Source: Alexandriicola marinus
Lineage (GTDB): Bacteria > Pseudomonadota > Alphaproteobacteria > Rhodobacterales > Rhodobacteraceae
NCBI RefSeq assembly: GCF_004000435.1
Contig: NZ_RBVZ01000011.1
Span: forward strand, 19,236-83,235
DNA length: 64,000 nucleotides
Direction of reading: 5' to 3'
The notes under the pieces were generated by a model that worked only from the letters and a program-made list of their open reading frames with translations, did no database searches and had not been told where the DNA came from. Of the stretch, positions 52,831 to 61,695 are shown piece after piece. Position 1 is the stretch's first letter. Every line of letters begins with the position of its first letter. Position numbers and translations under genes: made by a program.

Positions 52831-53325
52831 ATGGCCGACAATATCGTGATGACCGCCGAGGAGGCGGCCGACAAGCCGCTGATCCGTCGCAAGCAGCTGA
52901 GCGCACGGTGCGATGGCGGGCTGGCCACGACCGTTTCGTTCTCTGACCATACCTTTACCTTCGACGAGCCTTCGGCCCATGGCGGCACCGATCAGGGGCC
53001 AACACCGCTTCAGGGTGTTCTGGGCGCGCTTTGTGCCTGCGAGGCCGTCACCTTCGGGCGCACCGCGCGCGAGATGGATTTCGCCTACGATGGCATCGAC
53101 TTCGAGGCCGAGTTCACCATCGACATCCGGGGCCGCAACGGCGTGCGGGGCGTTGTGCCGCACTTCCGCACCGTGCGGGTCGAGGCCTGGGTGACAAGTG
53201 ACGAGGACGACGCGGCCTTCCGCGCCGTCACCGAAGAGACCGAGGCACGCTGCCCGGTTCTCAATCTGATCAAGGATGCGGGGGTCCGGCTGGAATTCCG
53301 TTGGATCAAGCAGGCGACCGTCTAG
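52831..53325 (+). CDS. OsmC/Ohr family protein
   Basis: The 164-residue protein has the OsmC fold with one conserved cysteine block, GALCACEAVTF, and the second cysteine in EARCPVLNLIKDAGV. Family members reduce organic peroxides with these cysteines. The spacing here is closer to the YhfA/OsmC-like branch than to Ohr. GAGACGAGGG precedes the start at 52831. Confidence 0.87.
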   Translation: MADNIVMTAEEAADKPLIRRKQLSARCDGGLATTVSFSDHTFTFDEPSAHGGTDQGPTPLQGVLGALCACEAVTFGRTAREMDFAYDGIDFEAEFTIDIRGRNGVRGVVPHFRTVRVEAWVTSDEDDAAFRAVTEETEARCPVLNLIKDAGVRLEFRWIKQATV

Positions 53326-53386
53326 GTCTTGTAAGGCAACCGCGCAGATATGAGCGCATTCGGTATCGAAAAGAGGAGCGAAAGTA

Positions 53387-54352
53387 ATGGCAGGTCTCGT
53401 GATTGGCTGGGTCGGAATGGGTCGGATGGGATATCCGATGGCCGAACGGTTGGTGAAAGCTGGCTATGAGGTAAAGATCTGGAACCGCACGCGGGCCAAG
53501 GCAGAGCCTCTGGCCGCGAAGGGCGCCACGCTTGTGGACAGCCCGGCCGATCTGGCGGGCGTGGACGTGTTCTGCACGATGGTGTCGACCGGCAAGGACG
53601 TGGAACAGGTCTATTTCGGCGAGAACGGCGTTCTGTCGGGCGAGGCATCGCCGGGCATCATGATCGACTGGTCGTCGATCTCGACCGAGGAATCCGCCGC
53701 CCTGCGCGAGCGCGTCACGGCGCGCGGTTCGGAATTCCTGTGCGCGCCCGTCTCGGGCAACGGCAAATGCGTGAAATCGGGCAAGCTGTCCTCGGTCGTG
53801 TCAGGCCCCGAGGCGACCTTCACCAAGGTCAAGGAAATCATCGAGACCGTGGCGCCAATGGGCGTGGCCTATGTTGGCGAGGGCGAACTCGCCCGGTTCT
53901 GCAAGATCGCGCATAACGTCATGCTGGGTGTCGTCATCCAGAACCTGGCCGAGATCACGATCCTTGCCGAAAAGGCGGGCGTGCCGCGGGTGGCCTTCCT
54001 CGACTTCATCAACAACAGCGTGATGGGTTCGATCTTCACCCGCTACAAGACGAACGCGCTTGTGAACCTCGACTGGACGACGACCTTCACGCCGCACCTT
54101 CTGCGCAAGGACCTCGATCTGGGTCTTGGCGCGGCGCGCAACCTCGAGGTGCCGATGCCGGTGACGGCCGCGACCCGCGAGGCGCTTCAGCAGCACATCG
54201 GCGCGGCCCAGCAGACCGACGATCCCGAAGGCTATCTTGCCAAGGATTTCGCGATGCTTCTGGAAACCGTGGCCGCACAATCCGGGATCACGCTGCAAAG
54301 CGAAGAGCGCCCCTACCCCACCGGCCTCGAAGTGCCGGAGGCTGCAGAATAG
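53387..54352 (+). CDS. NAD(P)-dependent beta-hydroxyacid dehydrogenase (3-hydroxyisobutyrate dehydrogenase family)
   Basis: The 321-residue enzyme has the Rossmann motif GWVGMGRMGYP at residues 7-17, the substrate block APVSGNGKCVKSGKL, and the catalytic lysine in RFCKIAHNVML. The family oxidises 3-hydroxy acids such as 3-hydroxyisobutyrate, tartronate semialdehyde or succinic semialdehyde. The substrate block differs slightly from the usual PVSGG (here PVSGNG). It opens the plus-strand cluster with AGAGGAG upstream. Confidence 0.88.
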   Translation: MAGLVIGWVGMGRMGYPMAERLVKAGYEVKIWNRTRAKAEPLAAKGATLVDSPADLAGVDVFCTMVSTGKDVEQVYFGENGVLSGEASPGIMIDWSSISTEESAALRERVTARGSEFLCAPVSGNGKCVKSGKLSSVVSGPEATFTKVKEIIETVAPMGVAYVGEGELARFCKIAHNVMLGVVIQNLAEITILAEKAGVPRVAFLDFINNSVMGSIFTRYKTNALVNLDWTTTFTPHLLRKDLDLGLGAARNLEVPMPVTAATREALQQHIGAAQQTDDPEGYLAKDFAMLLETVAAQSGITLQSEERPYPTGLEVPEAAE

Positions 54353-54366
54353 GGGCATGACGATCA

Positions 54367-54401
54367 GGCGCGCGCCCCGGAGAGGAGCCGGGGCGCGCGC
54401 C
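54367..54401 (+). promoter_or_regulatory. Long GC-rich hairpin after the dehydrogenase gene
   Basis: A perfect 14-bp stem GGCGCGCGCCCCGG/CCGGGGCGCGCGCC with a 7-nt loop sits between the dehydrogenase and the binding-protein gene. No T-tract follows. It may protect the 3' end of a processed mRNA or reduce readthrough. Confidence 0.6.
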
Positions 54402-54454
54402 ACATTCCCGGCGGCGCCATATCCGGCCCCACGGGCAAACCAGGGAGAGAGACC

Positions 54455-55723
54455 ATGAAACTTCAGACACTTCTGGCCGGCACCGCCATGGGCGCGATGG
54501 TCGCCACGGGCGCGATGGCCGAGATCAAGATCGGGGCATCCCTGCCTCTGACCGGTGCCTTTTCCATCGCGGGTGAAAAACACAATCAGGGCTACCAGCT
54601 TTGCGTTGACCTGATCAACGAGCGGGGCGGCATCCTGGGCGAGCAGGTCGAACTGATCGTCTCCGACAACCGGTCCGACCCGGCAACTGCGATCAACCAG
54701 TATGAACGTTTCATCAACGTCGACGGCGTCGACGCGGTCTTTGGCACGTTTTCCTCGCGCCTGACGTTCCCTGTCGCGAATATCCTTGCGCGCAATGGCT
54801 TCGTGCATCCCGTGCCCGCCGGCGGCGCGCTGCGCATTTATACCCAAGGCCACGAGAACATCTTCTATTTCCAGCCAAACGCGGCGGAATACGTGGGCTC
54901 GTCGGTCCGTGACATGATCAATGATCTTCTCGCCGAAGAAGATCGCCCCAAGACCGCCGCGGTCGTCGTGGCCGACGACTTCTTCGCCAATGCCGTCGAG
55001 GCCGGTCTTCTGGGTCTTCAGGTCATGGACCCGGCCGATGGCTCCGTGGTTCAGGACATGGCCCCCGGCTATCTGAGCGAGGCCGGCATCGAGGTCGTCT
55101 ATACCGAGAAATGGCCCGAGGAAGGCTTCAACGACTGGCTCAACCTCGCCAACTCGATCAAGCGCTCCGAGGCCGAGCTGATCATCGCGCTGACCGCCTC
55201 CGCCGAAGAGGCGGTGCAGATCACCCGCGCGCTTCAGACCGTCCGGGCCGAGCCCAAGATGGTCTACTACAGCCAGGGCACGCAGGCTGAATTCTACGAA
55301 GGCACGGGCGATGCATCCGAGGCAATCCTCATGCACACCTCGTGGCACCCGGCCGCGCCCTACATGGGTGTTCTGGCAGGTGAGGAATTCTCGAACCAGG
55401 ACTTCGCCGACGCCTTCCAGGCGGCCTACAACGCCGCACCCGACGAGGATTCGGCCATTCCCTTCGCCGTCTGCCAAGGGATCGAGCAGGCCATCATCGG
55501 CGCAGGCTCGACCGACAACGCCGCGATGGGCGACTGGCTGTCCGCCCGCACGGCCGACGATCCGGTCCGCACCATCCTCGGCCGCTTCAACTGGAGCGAT
55601 GTGGGCCTTCCCGAGGGCAAGCCCTTCCTGATGGCCCAGTGGAACGGAGGCGAGCTGCAGTTCGTCTATCCGACCGACGAGTTCGAAACCTCGCCGCTCA
55701 ACCACCCCAAGAACGGTTTCTGA
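54455..55723 (+). CDS. Liv-type ABC transporter substrate-binding protein
   Basis: The 422-residue periplasmic protein has a signal peptide (MKLQTLLAGTAMGAMVATGA, with cleavage after MA). The type I binding-protein (LivJ/LivK) fold follows, opening IKIGASLPLTGAFSIAGEKH. It should deliver ligand to LivHM-like permeases encoded downstream. Ligands of the family include branched-chain amino acids, amides, urea and aromatic acids; this one is undetermined. GGGAGAGA precedes the ATG. Confidence 0.92.
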   Translation: MKLQTLLAGTAMGAMVATGAMAEIKIGASLPLTGAFSIAGEKHNQGYQLCVDLINERGGILGEQVELIVSDNRSDPATAINQYERFINVDGVDAVFGTFSSRLTFPVANILARNGFVHPVPAGGALRIYTQGHENIFYFQPNAAEYVGSSVRDMINDLLAEEDRPKTAAVVVADDFFANAVEAGLLGLQVMDPADGSVVQDMAPGYLSEAGIEVVYTEKWPEEGFNDWLNLANSIKRSEAELIIALTASAEEAVQITRALQTVRAEPKMVYYSQGTQAEFYEGTGDASEAILMHTSWHPAAPYMGVLAGEEFSNQDFADAFQAAYNAAPDEDSAIPFAVCQGIEQAIIGAGSTDNAAMGDWLSARTADDPVRTILGRFNWSDVGLPEGKPFLMAQWNGGELQFVYPTDEFETSPLNHPKNGF

Positions 55724-55736
55724 TCCACGCAAGATA

Positions 55737-55763
55737 CCCGGGCGGGCACCCTGCCTGCCCGGG
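55737..55763 (+). promoter_or_regulatory. Hairpin after the Liv-type binding protein gene
   Basis: CCCGGGCGGGCA pairs with TGCCTGCCCGGG (one G-T) around a CCC loop, a 12-bp stem without T-tract, between the binding-protein gene and livG. Confidence 0.6.
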
Positions 55764-55795
55764 CAACCGCCTTATCCGAACAAGAGGAGCGTGCG

Positions 55796-56539
55796 ATGCT
55801 AGAGGTCAAGAATCTGTGCAAGTATTTCGGCGGCATTCATGCGGTCGAGGATTGCAGCTTCAAGGTCGAAAAGGGCAGCATCACCGCCCTCATCGGCCCC
55901 AATGGCGCGGGCAAGACGACCGCGTTCAACTGTATCAGCCGGACGATGGTGCCCACCAAGGGCGAGGTCTGGCTTGACGGTGAACGTATCGACCGCCTGC
56001 GCCCGCACAAGATTACTGCCAAGGGCCTCAGCCGGACGTTCCAGATTTCGCGCAACCTCGCCGACATGACGGTTCTCGAAAACGTCATCTGCCAGTCGCG
56101 CATCAACGGGTGGCGCGACCTGTTCAAACCCGCGATGAGCCCGCAGGAAATCGACAAAGCCATGGGCATCCTCGATTTTCTCAACATCACGCGCATCGCC
56201 TACGAAGACGGATCGAACCTCAGCTATGGCCAGAAAAAGCTGATGGATCTTGCCGCTCTTCTGATGAGCGATCCCAAGATCATTCTTCTCGACGAACCGG
56301 CGGGCGGGGTGAACCCCACCCTGCTCGAGGAAATCGTCGGCCACATCCGCAAGCTGAACGAACAGGGCATGACCGTCCTGATCGTGGAGCACAACATGGA
56401 ACTGATCATGCGGCTGAGCCAGCGCGTCGTCGTGATGGCCGCCGGCACCGTGATCGCAGAAGGCTCGCCAGAGGAAGTCCAGAAGGACCCCGCCGTCCTC
56501 GACGCCTATCTGGGCGGCGCGATGGAGGATGCGGCATGA
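55796..56539 (+). CDS. livG: Liv-type ABC transporter ATP-binding protein LivG
   Basis: The 247-residue ATPase has Walker A GPNGAGKTT at residues 34-42, the ABC signature as LSYGQKKL, Walker B in IILLDEPAGGVNP and the H-loop in VEHNMEL. The insertion before the signature is typical of LivG. AGAGGAG precedes the ATG. It overlaps livF by four bases. Confidence 0.94.
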   Translation: MLEVKNLCKYFGGIHAVEDCSFKVEKGSITALIGPNGAGKTTAFNCISRTMVPTKGEVWLDGERIDRLRPHKITAKGLSRTFQISRNLADMTVLENVICQSRINGWRDLFKPAMSPQEIDKAMGILDFLNITRIAYEDGSNLSYGQKKLMDLAALLMSDPKIILLDEPAGGVNPTLLEEIVGHIRKLNEQGMTVLIVEHNMELIMRLSQRVVVMAAGTVIAEGSPEEVQKDPAVLDAYLGGAMEDAA

Positions 56540-57264
56540 CCAAGCTACTCGAAGTCAAGGACGTGGTCGCGGGCTATGGCGATGGCCCCGCGATCCTCAA
56601 CGGCGCCTCGATCGACGTGCAGCCGGGCAAGGTGCATTGCATCATCGGCCCCAACGGCGCCGGCAAATCGACGCTTCTCAAGGCGATCTGCGGGATGCTC
56701 AAGGTCCGGCAGGGCTCGGTCATGTTCAAGGGCCAGAACCTCAAGGGCAAACGCCCCGATCAGGTTCTGCGCGAAGGCATCTGCTTCGTGCCGCAGGAGC
56801 GCGCGCTGTTTCCCAAGATGACGGTGCGCGAAAACCTCCGGATGGGGGGCTTTTCGATGACCGACAAGGCGACGCTGGAAAAGCGCATCGACGAGATCGA
56901 GGAACGCTTCCCGATCCTGCGCGAGCGCCGCGATCAGCACGCAGGCACCATGTCGGGCGGCCAGCAGCAGACGCTGGCCATGGCGCGCACGATGATCCTG
57001 CGCCCCGAGATCGTCATGCTCGACGAACCCTCGCTCGGGCTCGCACCCAAGATCGTGCAAGAGGTGTTCGACATCATGAAAGTCATGACCGAGGACGGGA
57101 TCACCGTTCTTCTGGTCGAACAGAATGCCCTGATGGGGCTGAAACACGCCGATTGGGGTGTCGTTCTCGATCTGGGACGCACGCTTTTCGAAGGCCCCGC
57201 GAAAGAGGTCCTGACCGATCCCCGGATCCAGGAGCTTTATCTCGGCGGACAGAAGGCGGCCTGA
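56536..57264 (+). CDS. livF: Liv-type ABC transporter ATP-binding protein LivF
   Basis: The 242-residue ATPase has Walker A GPNGAGKST (38-46), signature MSGGQQQTL and Walker B IVMLDEPSLGLAP. The start at 56536 is fixed by the ATGA overlap with livG; the upstream continuation of the frame is a shadow of livG. Confidence 0.94.
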   Translation: MTKLLEVKDVVAGYGDGPAILNGASIDVQPGKVHCIIGPNGAGKSTLLKAICGMLKVRQGSVMFKGQNLKGKRPDQVLREGICFVPQERALFPKMTVRENLRMGGFSMTDKATLEKRIDEIEERFPILRERRDQHAGTMSGGQQQTLAMARTMILRPEIVMLDEPSLGLAPKIVQEVFDIMKVMTEDGITVLLVEQNALMGLKHADWGVVLDLGRTLFEGPAKEVLTDPRIQELYLGGQKAA

Positions 57265-57265
57265 C

Positions 57266-58144
57266 ATGTCTGATCTCATTCAAATCCTGATCCTCGGCCT
57301 CGCCCTCGGCGGTGTCTATGCACTGATGGGCGCGGGCCTCAGCCTTGTGTTCGGCGTAATGCGCATCGTGAACCTTGCGCATCCTTCGCTGATCATGCTG
57401 GGGGCCTACGTGGCCTACTGGGCCTTTCGCCTTTACGGGATCGATCCGCTGATCATCCTGCCGGTGGCGATGGTGATCCTCGCCGCGACCGGCGTGATCC
57501 TCTACAAGCTCGTCTTCGAACGCGAGGCGCGCTCGGCCAAGTATTCCGAGATGACCGTCCTTCTGACCTTTGCCTTCGCGATGGTCTTTGAAGGGGCGCT
57601 GGCCACGGCCTTCACGAACACCCAGCGCGTCACCTCTCCCGCCTATGCGACCGACGCGATCTTCATCGCCGATATCTTCATCCCGCTGGGACAGCTTTAT
57701 GCGGGCATCGTCTCGCTGGTGCTGATCGCGGGGCTGGCGCTCTGGCTGAAATATACCCGCTTCGGCTATGCGATCCGCGCCACCACCCAGAACCGCGAAG
57801 CGGCTGAACTTCTGGGCGTGAACGTCAACTTCGTGGGGCTCGTCTCGTTTGCGATCGGCCTGGCACTGGCCGGCGCTGCGGGTGCGCTCGTCAGCTTTGT
57901 TTTCTCCTTCTACCCCTCCAAGCATTGGGAGTGGATCGCGATCCTGATGTCGCTTGTCGTTCTGGGCGGCATGGGATCGATCCTCGGAACCGTCGTTGCG
58001 GCCTACACGCTCTCGGTCGTCGCGGCCTATGTCGGCTTCTTCTTCGGGGCGACCTGGTCGACACTCACCTTCTTCGTCGCGCTCTTCGTCGTACTTCTTG
58101 TGCGTCCGCAGGGCCTGTTCGGCGAAAAGCCGGAGTTGGCGTAA
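57266..58144 (+). CDS. livH: Liv-type ABC transporter permease LivH
   Basis: The 292-residue membrane protein has about eight hydrophobic segments, the family N-terminus LGLALGGVYALMGAGLSLVF and the EAA-like loop RATTQNREAAELLGVN. It starts one base after the livF stop. Confidence 0.93.
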   Translation: MSDLIQILILGLALGGVYALMGAGLSLVFGVMRIVNLAHPSLIMLGAYVAYWAFRLYGIDPLIILPVAMVILAATGVILYKLVFEREARSAKYSEMTVLLTFAFAMVFEGALATAFTNTQRVTSPAYATDAIFIADIFIPLGQLYAGIVSLVLIAGLALWLKYTRFGYAIRATTQNREAAELLGVNVNFVGLVSFAIGLALAGAAGALVSFVFSFYPSKHWEWIAILMSLVVLGGMGSILGTVVAAYTLSVVAAYVGFFFGATWSTLTFFVALFVVLLVRPQGLFGEKPELA

Positions 58145-59184
58145 TGGCACAGACATACGAGAATACCGACGAAATACTCGCCGCACGGCGCGCCTATAAC
58201 GACACGCTGGCCCAGGCCCATGACGCGCGGCGCGCGACGTGGTTCCCGCTTCTGATCGTGGCGCTTCTGATGCTGGTGCCGGCGCTGCAATTCGTGGGCA
58301 ATTACAACTACGTCATCCACCTGATGCTCTACACGCTGATGTATGTGACGATGGCGGCGGGCTGGAACATCCTTGGCGGCTACACCGGCTATATCAGCCT
58401 TGGTCACAGCGTCTTTTTCGCGGTGGGCGGCTATTTCGCGGGGATGATCTTCGCCCGGCTCGGGATCTCGACGATCATCATGGCGCCGGTGGCGGGGCTG
58501 GTCTGCGCGGCGCTGGGTTACCTCATCGGCCTGATCACCCTGCGCGTGCGGGGCCCGTCCTTCATCATCTCGTCGCTGGCCCTCGTGATGATCTTCCGCA
58601 TCCTGTTCGAGAAATGGCAGTTCATCGGCGGGGCCGCGGGCCTGTCGCTGCCAATCAACGATCTGTCGGTGCAATGGGCCAAGCTGCCCTATTACTATGC
58701 CTTCCTTGCCATGGCCGTCTTTGGCGTCTGGGCCAGCTACCGGGTACGGCATTCCAAGTTCGGGCTGGGTCTGCGCGCGATCTCCAAGGATGAGGTCAAG
58801 GCAGAAAGCGCGGGCATCGATACCCGCCGCTACAAGGTTCTGGCCTTCGCGATGTCGGCCTTTCTCTTTGGTGCGGCCGGCGCGGTCTGGGGCGAATACC
58901 TGACCTATGTCCGGCCCAACATCTTCATCCATATCCTCTACTTCTCGGTCTGGCCCGCGCTGATGTGCATCCTCGGAGGCAAGGGCACGATCGCGGGGCC
59001 GGTGGTGGGTGCCGTCCTGATCGTGGCCTTCAACGAATTCTTCGTGGCCACGCTCGGCTCCTCGACGATCCACATCCTCGTGACCGGCATGATCATGGCG
59101 CTGACGCTGATGTTCTTCCCGCTGGGTCTGGTCGGCACGTTGGCCAAGCACCGCCGCCTTCCGCGCATTCTGAACTGGGATTGA
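58144..59184 (+). CDS. livM: Liv-type ABC transporter permease LivM
   Basis: The 346-residue membrane protein has the family core AGWNILGGYTGYISLGHSVF and the cytoplasmic loop RAISKDEVKAESAGIDTRRY. Its ATG overlaps the livH stop by one base (TAATG). The N-terminal 30 residues are hydrophilic. Confidence 0.93.
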   Translation: MAQTYENTDEILAARRAYNDTLAQAHDARRATWFPLLIVALLMLVPALQFVGNYNYVIHLMLYTLMYVTMAAGWNILGGYTGYISLGHSVFFAVGGYFAGMIFARLGISTIIMAPVAGLVCAALGYLIGLITLRVRGPSFIISSLALVMIFRILFEKWQFIGGAAGLSLPINDLSVQWAKLPYYYAFLAMAVFGVWASYRVRHSKFGLGLRAISKDEVKAESAGIDTRRYKVLAFAMSAFLFGAAGAVWGEYLTYVRPNIFIHILYFSVWPALMCILGGKGTIAGPVVGAVLIVAFNEFFVATLGSSTIHILVTGMIMALTLMFFPLGLVGTLAKHRRLPRILNWD

Positions 59185-59185
59185 T

Positions 59186-59962
59186 ATGGCTCTGACACTC
59201 TACAACGCGCCACAATCGACCTGCTCGCAGCGGGTGCGCTTCGCGCTTCACGCCAAGGGGCTGGAGTTCGAGGAACACAAGCTCGATCTGTTCTCCGGCG
59301 ACCAGCTCAAGCCCGAGTATCTCGCCATCAACCCCAATGGCGTGGTGCCCTCGCTGGTTGACGATGGCGCCGCTATCATCGACAGCGCCGTGATCCTCGA
59401 ATACCTTGAGGATACGCACGGCGACGTGGCCCCGATGCGCCCCGCCGACCCCGTGCGCGCGGCCGAGATGCGCGCCATGATGCGCTTTATCGACGAGGTG
59501 CCGACACCCGCGATACGGATCCCGTCCTACAACCTCGCGTTCCTGCCGCATTTCCAGTCGATGACCCAGGACGAGTTTCAGGCGCTGTGCGACAGCAAGC
59601 CCCTGCGCCGCGAATTCCTGATGAAGATGGGCCGCACCGGCTTTCCGCAGGCCGATATGGACGAGGCGATGGGCCGGCTCCGCCGCGGGGTCGAACGGAT
59701 GGCGGGCTGGCTGCGCGCATCCGGGGGCCCATGGATCATGGGGCCGGAAATCAGCCTCGCGGATCTGTCGATCCTGCCGATCATCGTCCGGATGGACGAC
59801 ATCAACCTTGGCGATGCGTGGGACGACCACCCCGAGATCGGCGCCTGGTTCGACGCGATCCGCGCCCGCCCGGAATACGCCAAGACCTATTACCACGGGT
59901 CCCTGCTGACCCAGAAGTATCCGCACCTGGCCGAGCTGAAGACAGCCCGGACAGGTTCCTGA
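59186..59962 (+). CDS. Glutathione S-transferase family protein
   Basis: The 258-residue protein has an N-terminal thioredoxin-like domain (about 1-80) with NAPQSTCSQRVRFAL, where Ser/Cys near residue 10 are the likely glutathione-activating residues, and INPNGVVPSL with the cis-proline. The all-helical C-domain follows. The position inside a transport operon suggests a glutathione-dependent step on the imported compound or its product, for example isomerisation or lyase chemistry. It starts one base after livM. Confidence 0.9.
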   Translation: MALTLYNAPQSTCSQRVRFALHAKGLEFEEHKLDLFSGDQLKPEYLAINPNGVVPSLVDDGAAIIDSAVILEYLEDTHGDVAPMRPADPVRAAEMRAMMRFIDEVPTPAIRIPSYNLAFLPHFQSMTQDEFQALCDSKPLRREFLMKMGRTGFPQADMDEAMGRLRRGVERMAGWLRASGGPWIMGPEISLADLSILPIIVRMDDINLGDAWDDHPEIGAWFDAIRARPEYAKTYYHGSLLTQKYPHLAELKTARTGS

Positions 59963-59979
59963 TCCATAAAGGAGACCAC

Positions 59980-60786
59980 ATGCACGCCGTTCAGGACATT
60001 ACGACGTCGCAGCAGAACGCCACCTCGACCGCCGAGACGATCATTTCCGCCGAAGACCTCGGCATGATCTTTTCGGCAGGCTCGGTCGTCGCACTTGAAG
60101 AGGTCGGTTTCAATATTTCAAAGGGCGACTTCATCTCTCTCATCGGCCCGTCGGGCTGCGGCAAATCCACCCTTCTGCGGCTTGTCGCGGGCCTGCTGAA
60201 GCCCACGGGCGGGTCTCTGTCGGTCAAGGGCGATCCGGTCACCGGGCCACGCCCCGATATCGGCATGATGTTCCAGAAGCCGACGCTCCTGCCGTGGAAA
60301 TCGGTGATGGAGAACGTCCTTCTGCCCAAGACGCTGGCCGGTCAGGTCACGAAACAACACAAGGAAAAGGCGGTCGAACTGCTGCACCTCGTGGGGCTTG
60401 AAGGCTTTGAATTCTCGTTCCCCGGTCAGCTGTCGGGCGGGATGCAGCAACGTGTTGCCTTGGCGCGCCTGCTGAATACGGGCGCGGAAATCCTTCTGTT
60501 GGACGAACCCTTCGGCGCGCTGGACGAATTCACCCGCGAACGGCTGAACGTGGAGCTCTTACGCATCCAGCGCGAGGTGAAGGCCACGATCCTGTTCGTC
60601 ACGCACAACATCCAGGAAGCGGTCTTCCTGGCCGACAAGGTCTTTGTGATGACGCCGCGCCCCGGCCGGCTTGCCCAGATCGTGGAGGTGGGCCTGCCCC
60701 GCCCGCGTGACATCGAAATGACCAAGGACCCCGATTTCAACCAGCGCGTCTTCGAGATCCGCGACATCCTGGGAGGCACGATATGA
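59980..60786 (+). CDS. NitT/TauT-type ABC transporter ATP-binding protein
   Basis: The 268-residue ATPase resembles SsuB/TauB/ThiZ. Walker A is GPSGCGKST (56-64), the Q-loop is FQKPTLLPWKSVMENVL, the signature is LSGGMQQR and Walker B is ILLLDEPFGALD. The start at 59980 has AAAGGAGA upstream. It overlaps the permease gene by four bases. Confidence 0.93.
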   Translation: MHAVQDITTSQQNATSTAETIISAEDLGMIFSAGSVVALEEVGFNISKGDFISLIGPSGCGKSTLLRLVAGLLKPTGGSLSVKGDPVTGPRPDIGMMFQKPTLLPWKSVMENVLLPKTLAGQVTKQHKEKAVELLHLVGLEGFEFSFPGQLSGGMQQRVALARLLNTGAEILLLDEPFGALDEFTRERLNVELLRIQREVKATILFVTHNIQEAVFLADKVFVMTPRPGRLAQIVEVGLPRPRDIEMTKDPDFNQRVFEIRDILGGTI

Positions 60787-61658
60787 GCACGACTGACGGT
60801 TTTGGAGCGACGACCGGTGCGTCGGCCAGTGTGAAGTTCCCGGCCTGGGCACAGCACACCCTCGTTTTCGTCATCTTCATCACGATCTGGGAAATGGCGG
60901 TCCAGTTCAACTGGGTTTCGGCCCTGATCCTGCCCTCGCCCTTCGCGGTCGTCGCCGCATGGTGGGATCTGGCGATCGTGCGCGGCATCATCTGGCCGCA
61001 CTTCTTCACGACGCTGACCGAAGTTCTGGTGGGCTTTGCCATCGGCGCCACCTTCGGCGTGGGCATCGCGATCCTGTCCGCCATCAACATGACGTTCCGC
61101 AGGCTCGTCTCGCCCTACATGGTGGCCCTGCAGGTGACGCCCCGGATTGCCATCGCCCCGATCATCGTGGCCTGGCTCGGGTTCGGGATGGAGCCCAAGA
61201 TGGCGATCGCCGCCATCATCTGCTTCTTCCCGATGTTCATCAACGCGCTGACCGGCCTGATGCAGGTCGATCACGAGAACCTCGAGATGTTCGAATCGAT
61301 GCGCGCCAGCAAGTGGCAGATCTTCCGCCACCTGCAATTGCCGGGCGCGATGCCCGTCATCATGGCAGGCTTCAAGACGGGTATCTCTCTGGCCCTGATC
61401 GGCGCCATCGTGGGCGAGTTCGTCTCGGCCTCCGAAGGTATCGGTGTGCTGATCCAGCGGTTCAGCTTCCAGCTTCTGCTACCGCAAGCCTTCGCCAGTC
61501 TCATCATGCTGACCGCGATGGGCCTGTTTCTTTACGGGGTCGCGACCTTTGCCGACCGTCACATCGTGTTCTGGCGGCATTCCGATCTCGTCAACAAGAT
61601 CTCGCGCCGGATGCGCGCGAAGAACGCCGGTCTGGCCGGCATCAAACCTGCCGAATGA
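60783..61658 (+). CDS. NitT/TauT-type ABC transporter permease
   Basis: The 291-residue membrane protein has about six hydrophobic segments and the EAA loop ESMRASKWQIFRHLQLPGAMP of SsuC/TauC-type permeases. It follows the ATPase gene with an ATGA overlap. Confidence 0.92.
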   Translation: MSTTDGFGATTGASASVKFPAWAQHTLVFVIFITIWEMAVQFNWVSALILPSPFAVVAAWWDLAIVRGIIWPHFFTTLTEVLVGFAIGATFGVGIAILSAINMTFRRLVSPYMVALQVTPRIAIAPIIVAWLGFGMEPKMAIAAIICFFPMFINALTGLMQVDHENLEMFESMRASKWQIFRHLQLPGAMPVIMAGFKTGISLALIGAIVGEFVSASEGIGVLIQRFSFQLLLPQAFASLIMLTAMGLFLYGVATFADRHIVFWRHSDLVNKISRRMRAKNAGLAGIKPAE

Positions 61659-61695
61659 GGCAATTCGCATCCATTCTCTTGGGAGGAAAGACACC

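Noticed and set aside
53801..55732. Long minus-strand open frame antisense to the hydroxyacid dehydrogenase and Liv binding protein genes
   Set aside because: Same shadow effect; both plus-strand genes have clear domains, signal peptide and ribosome binding sites.
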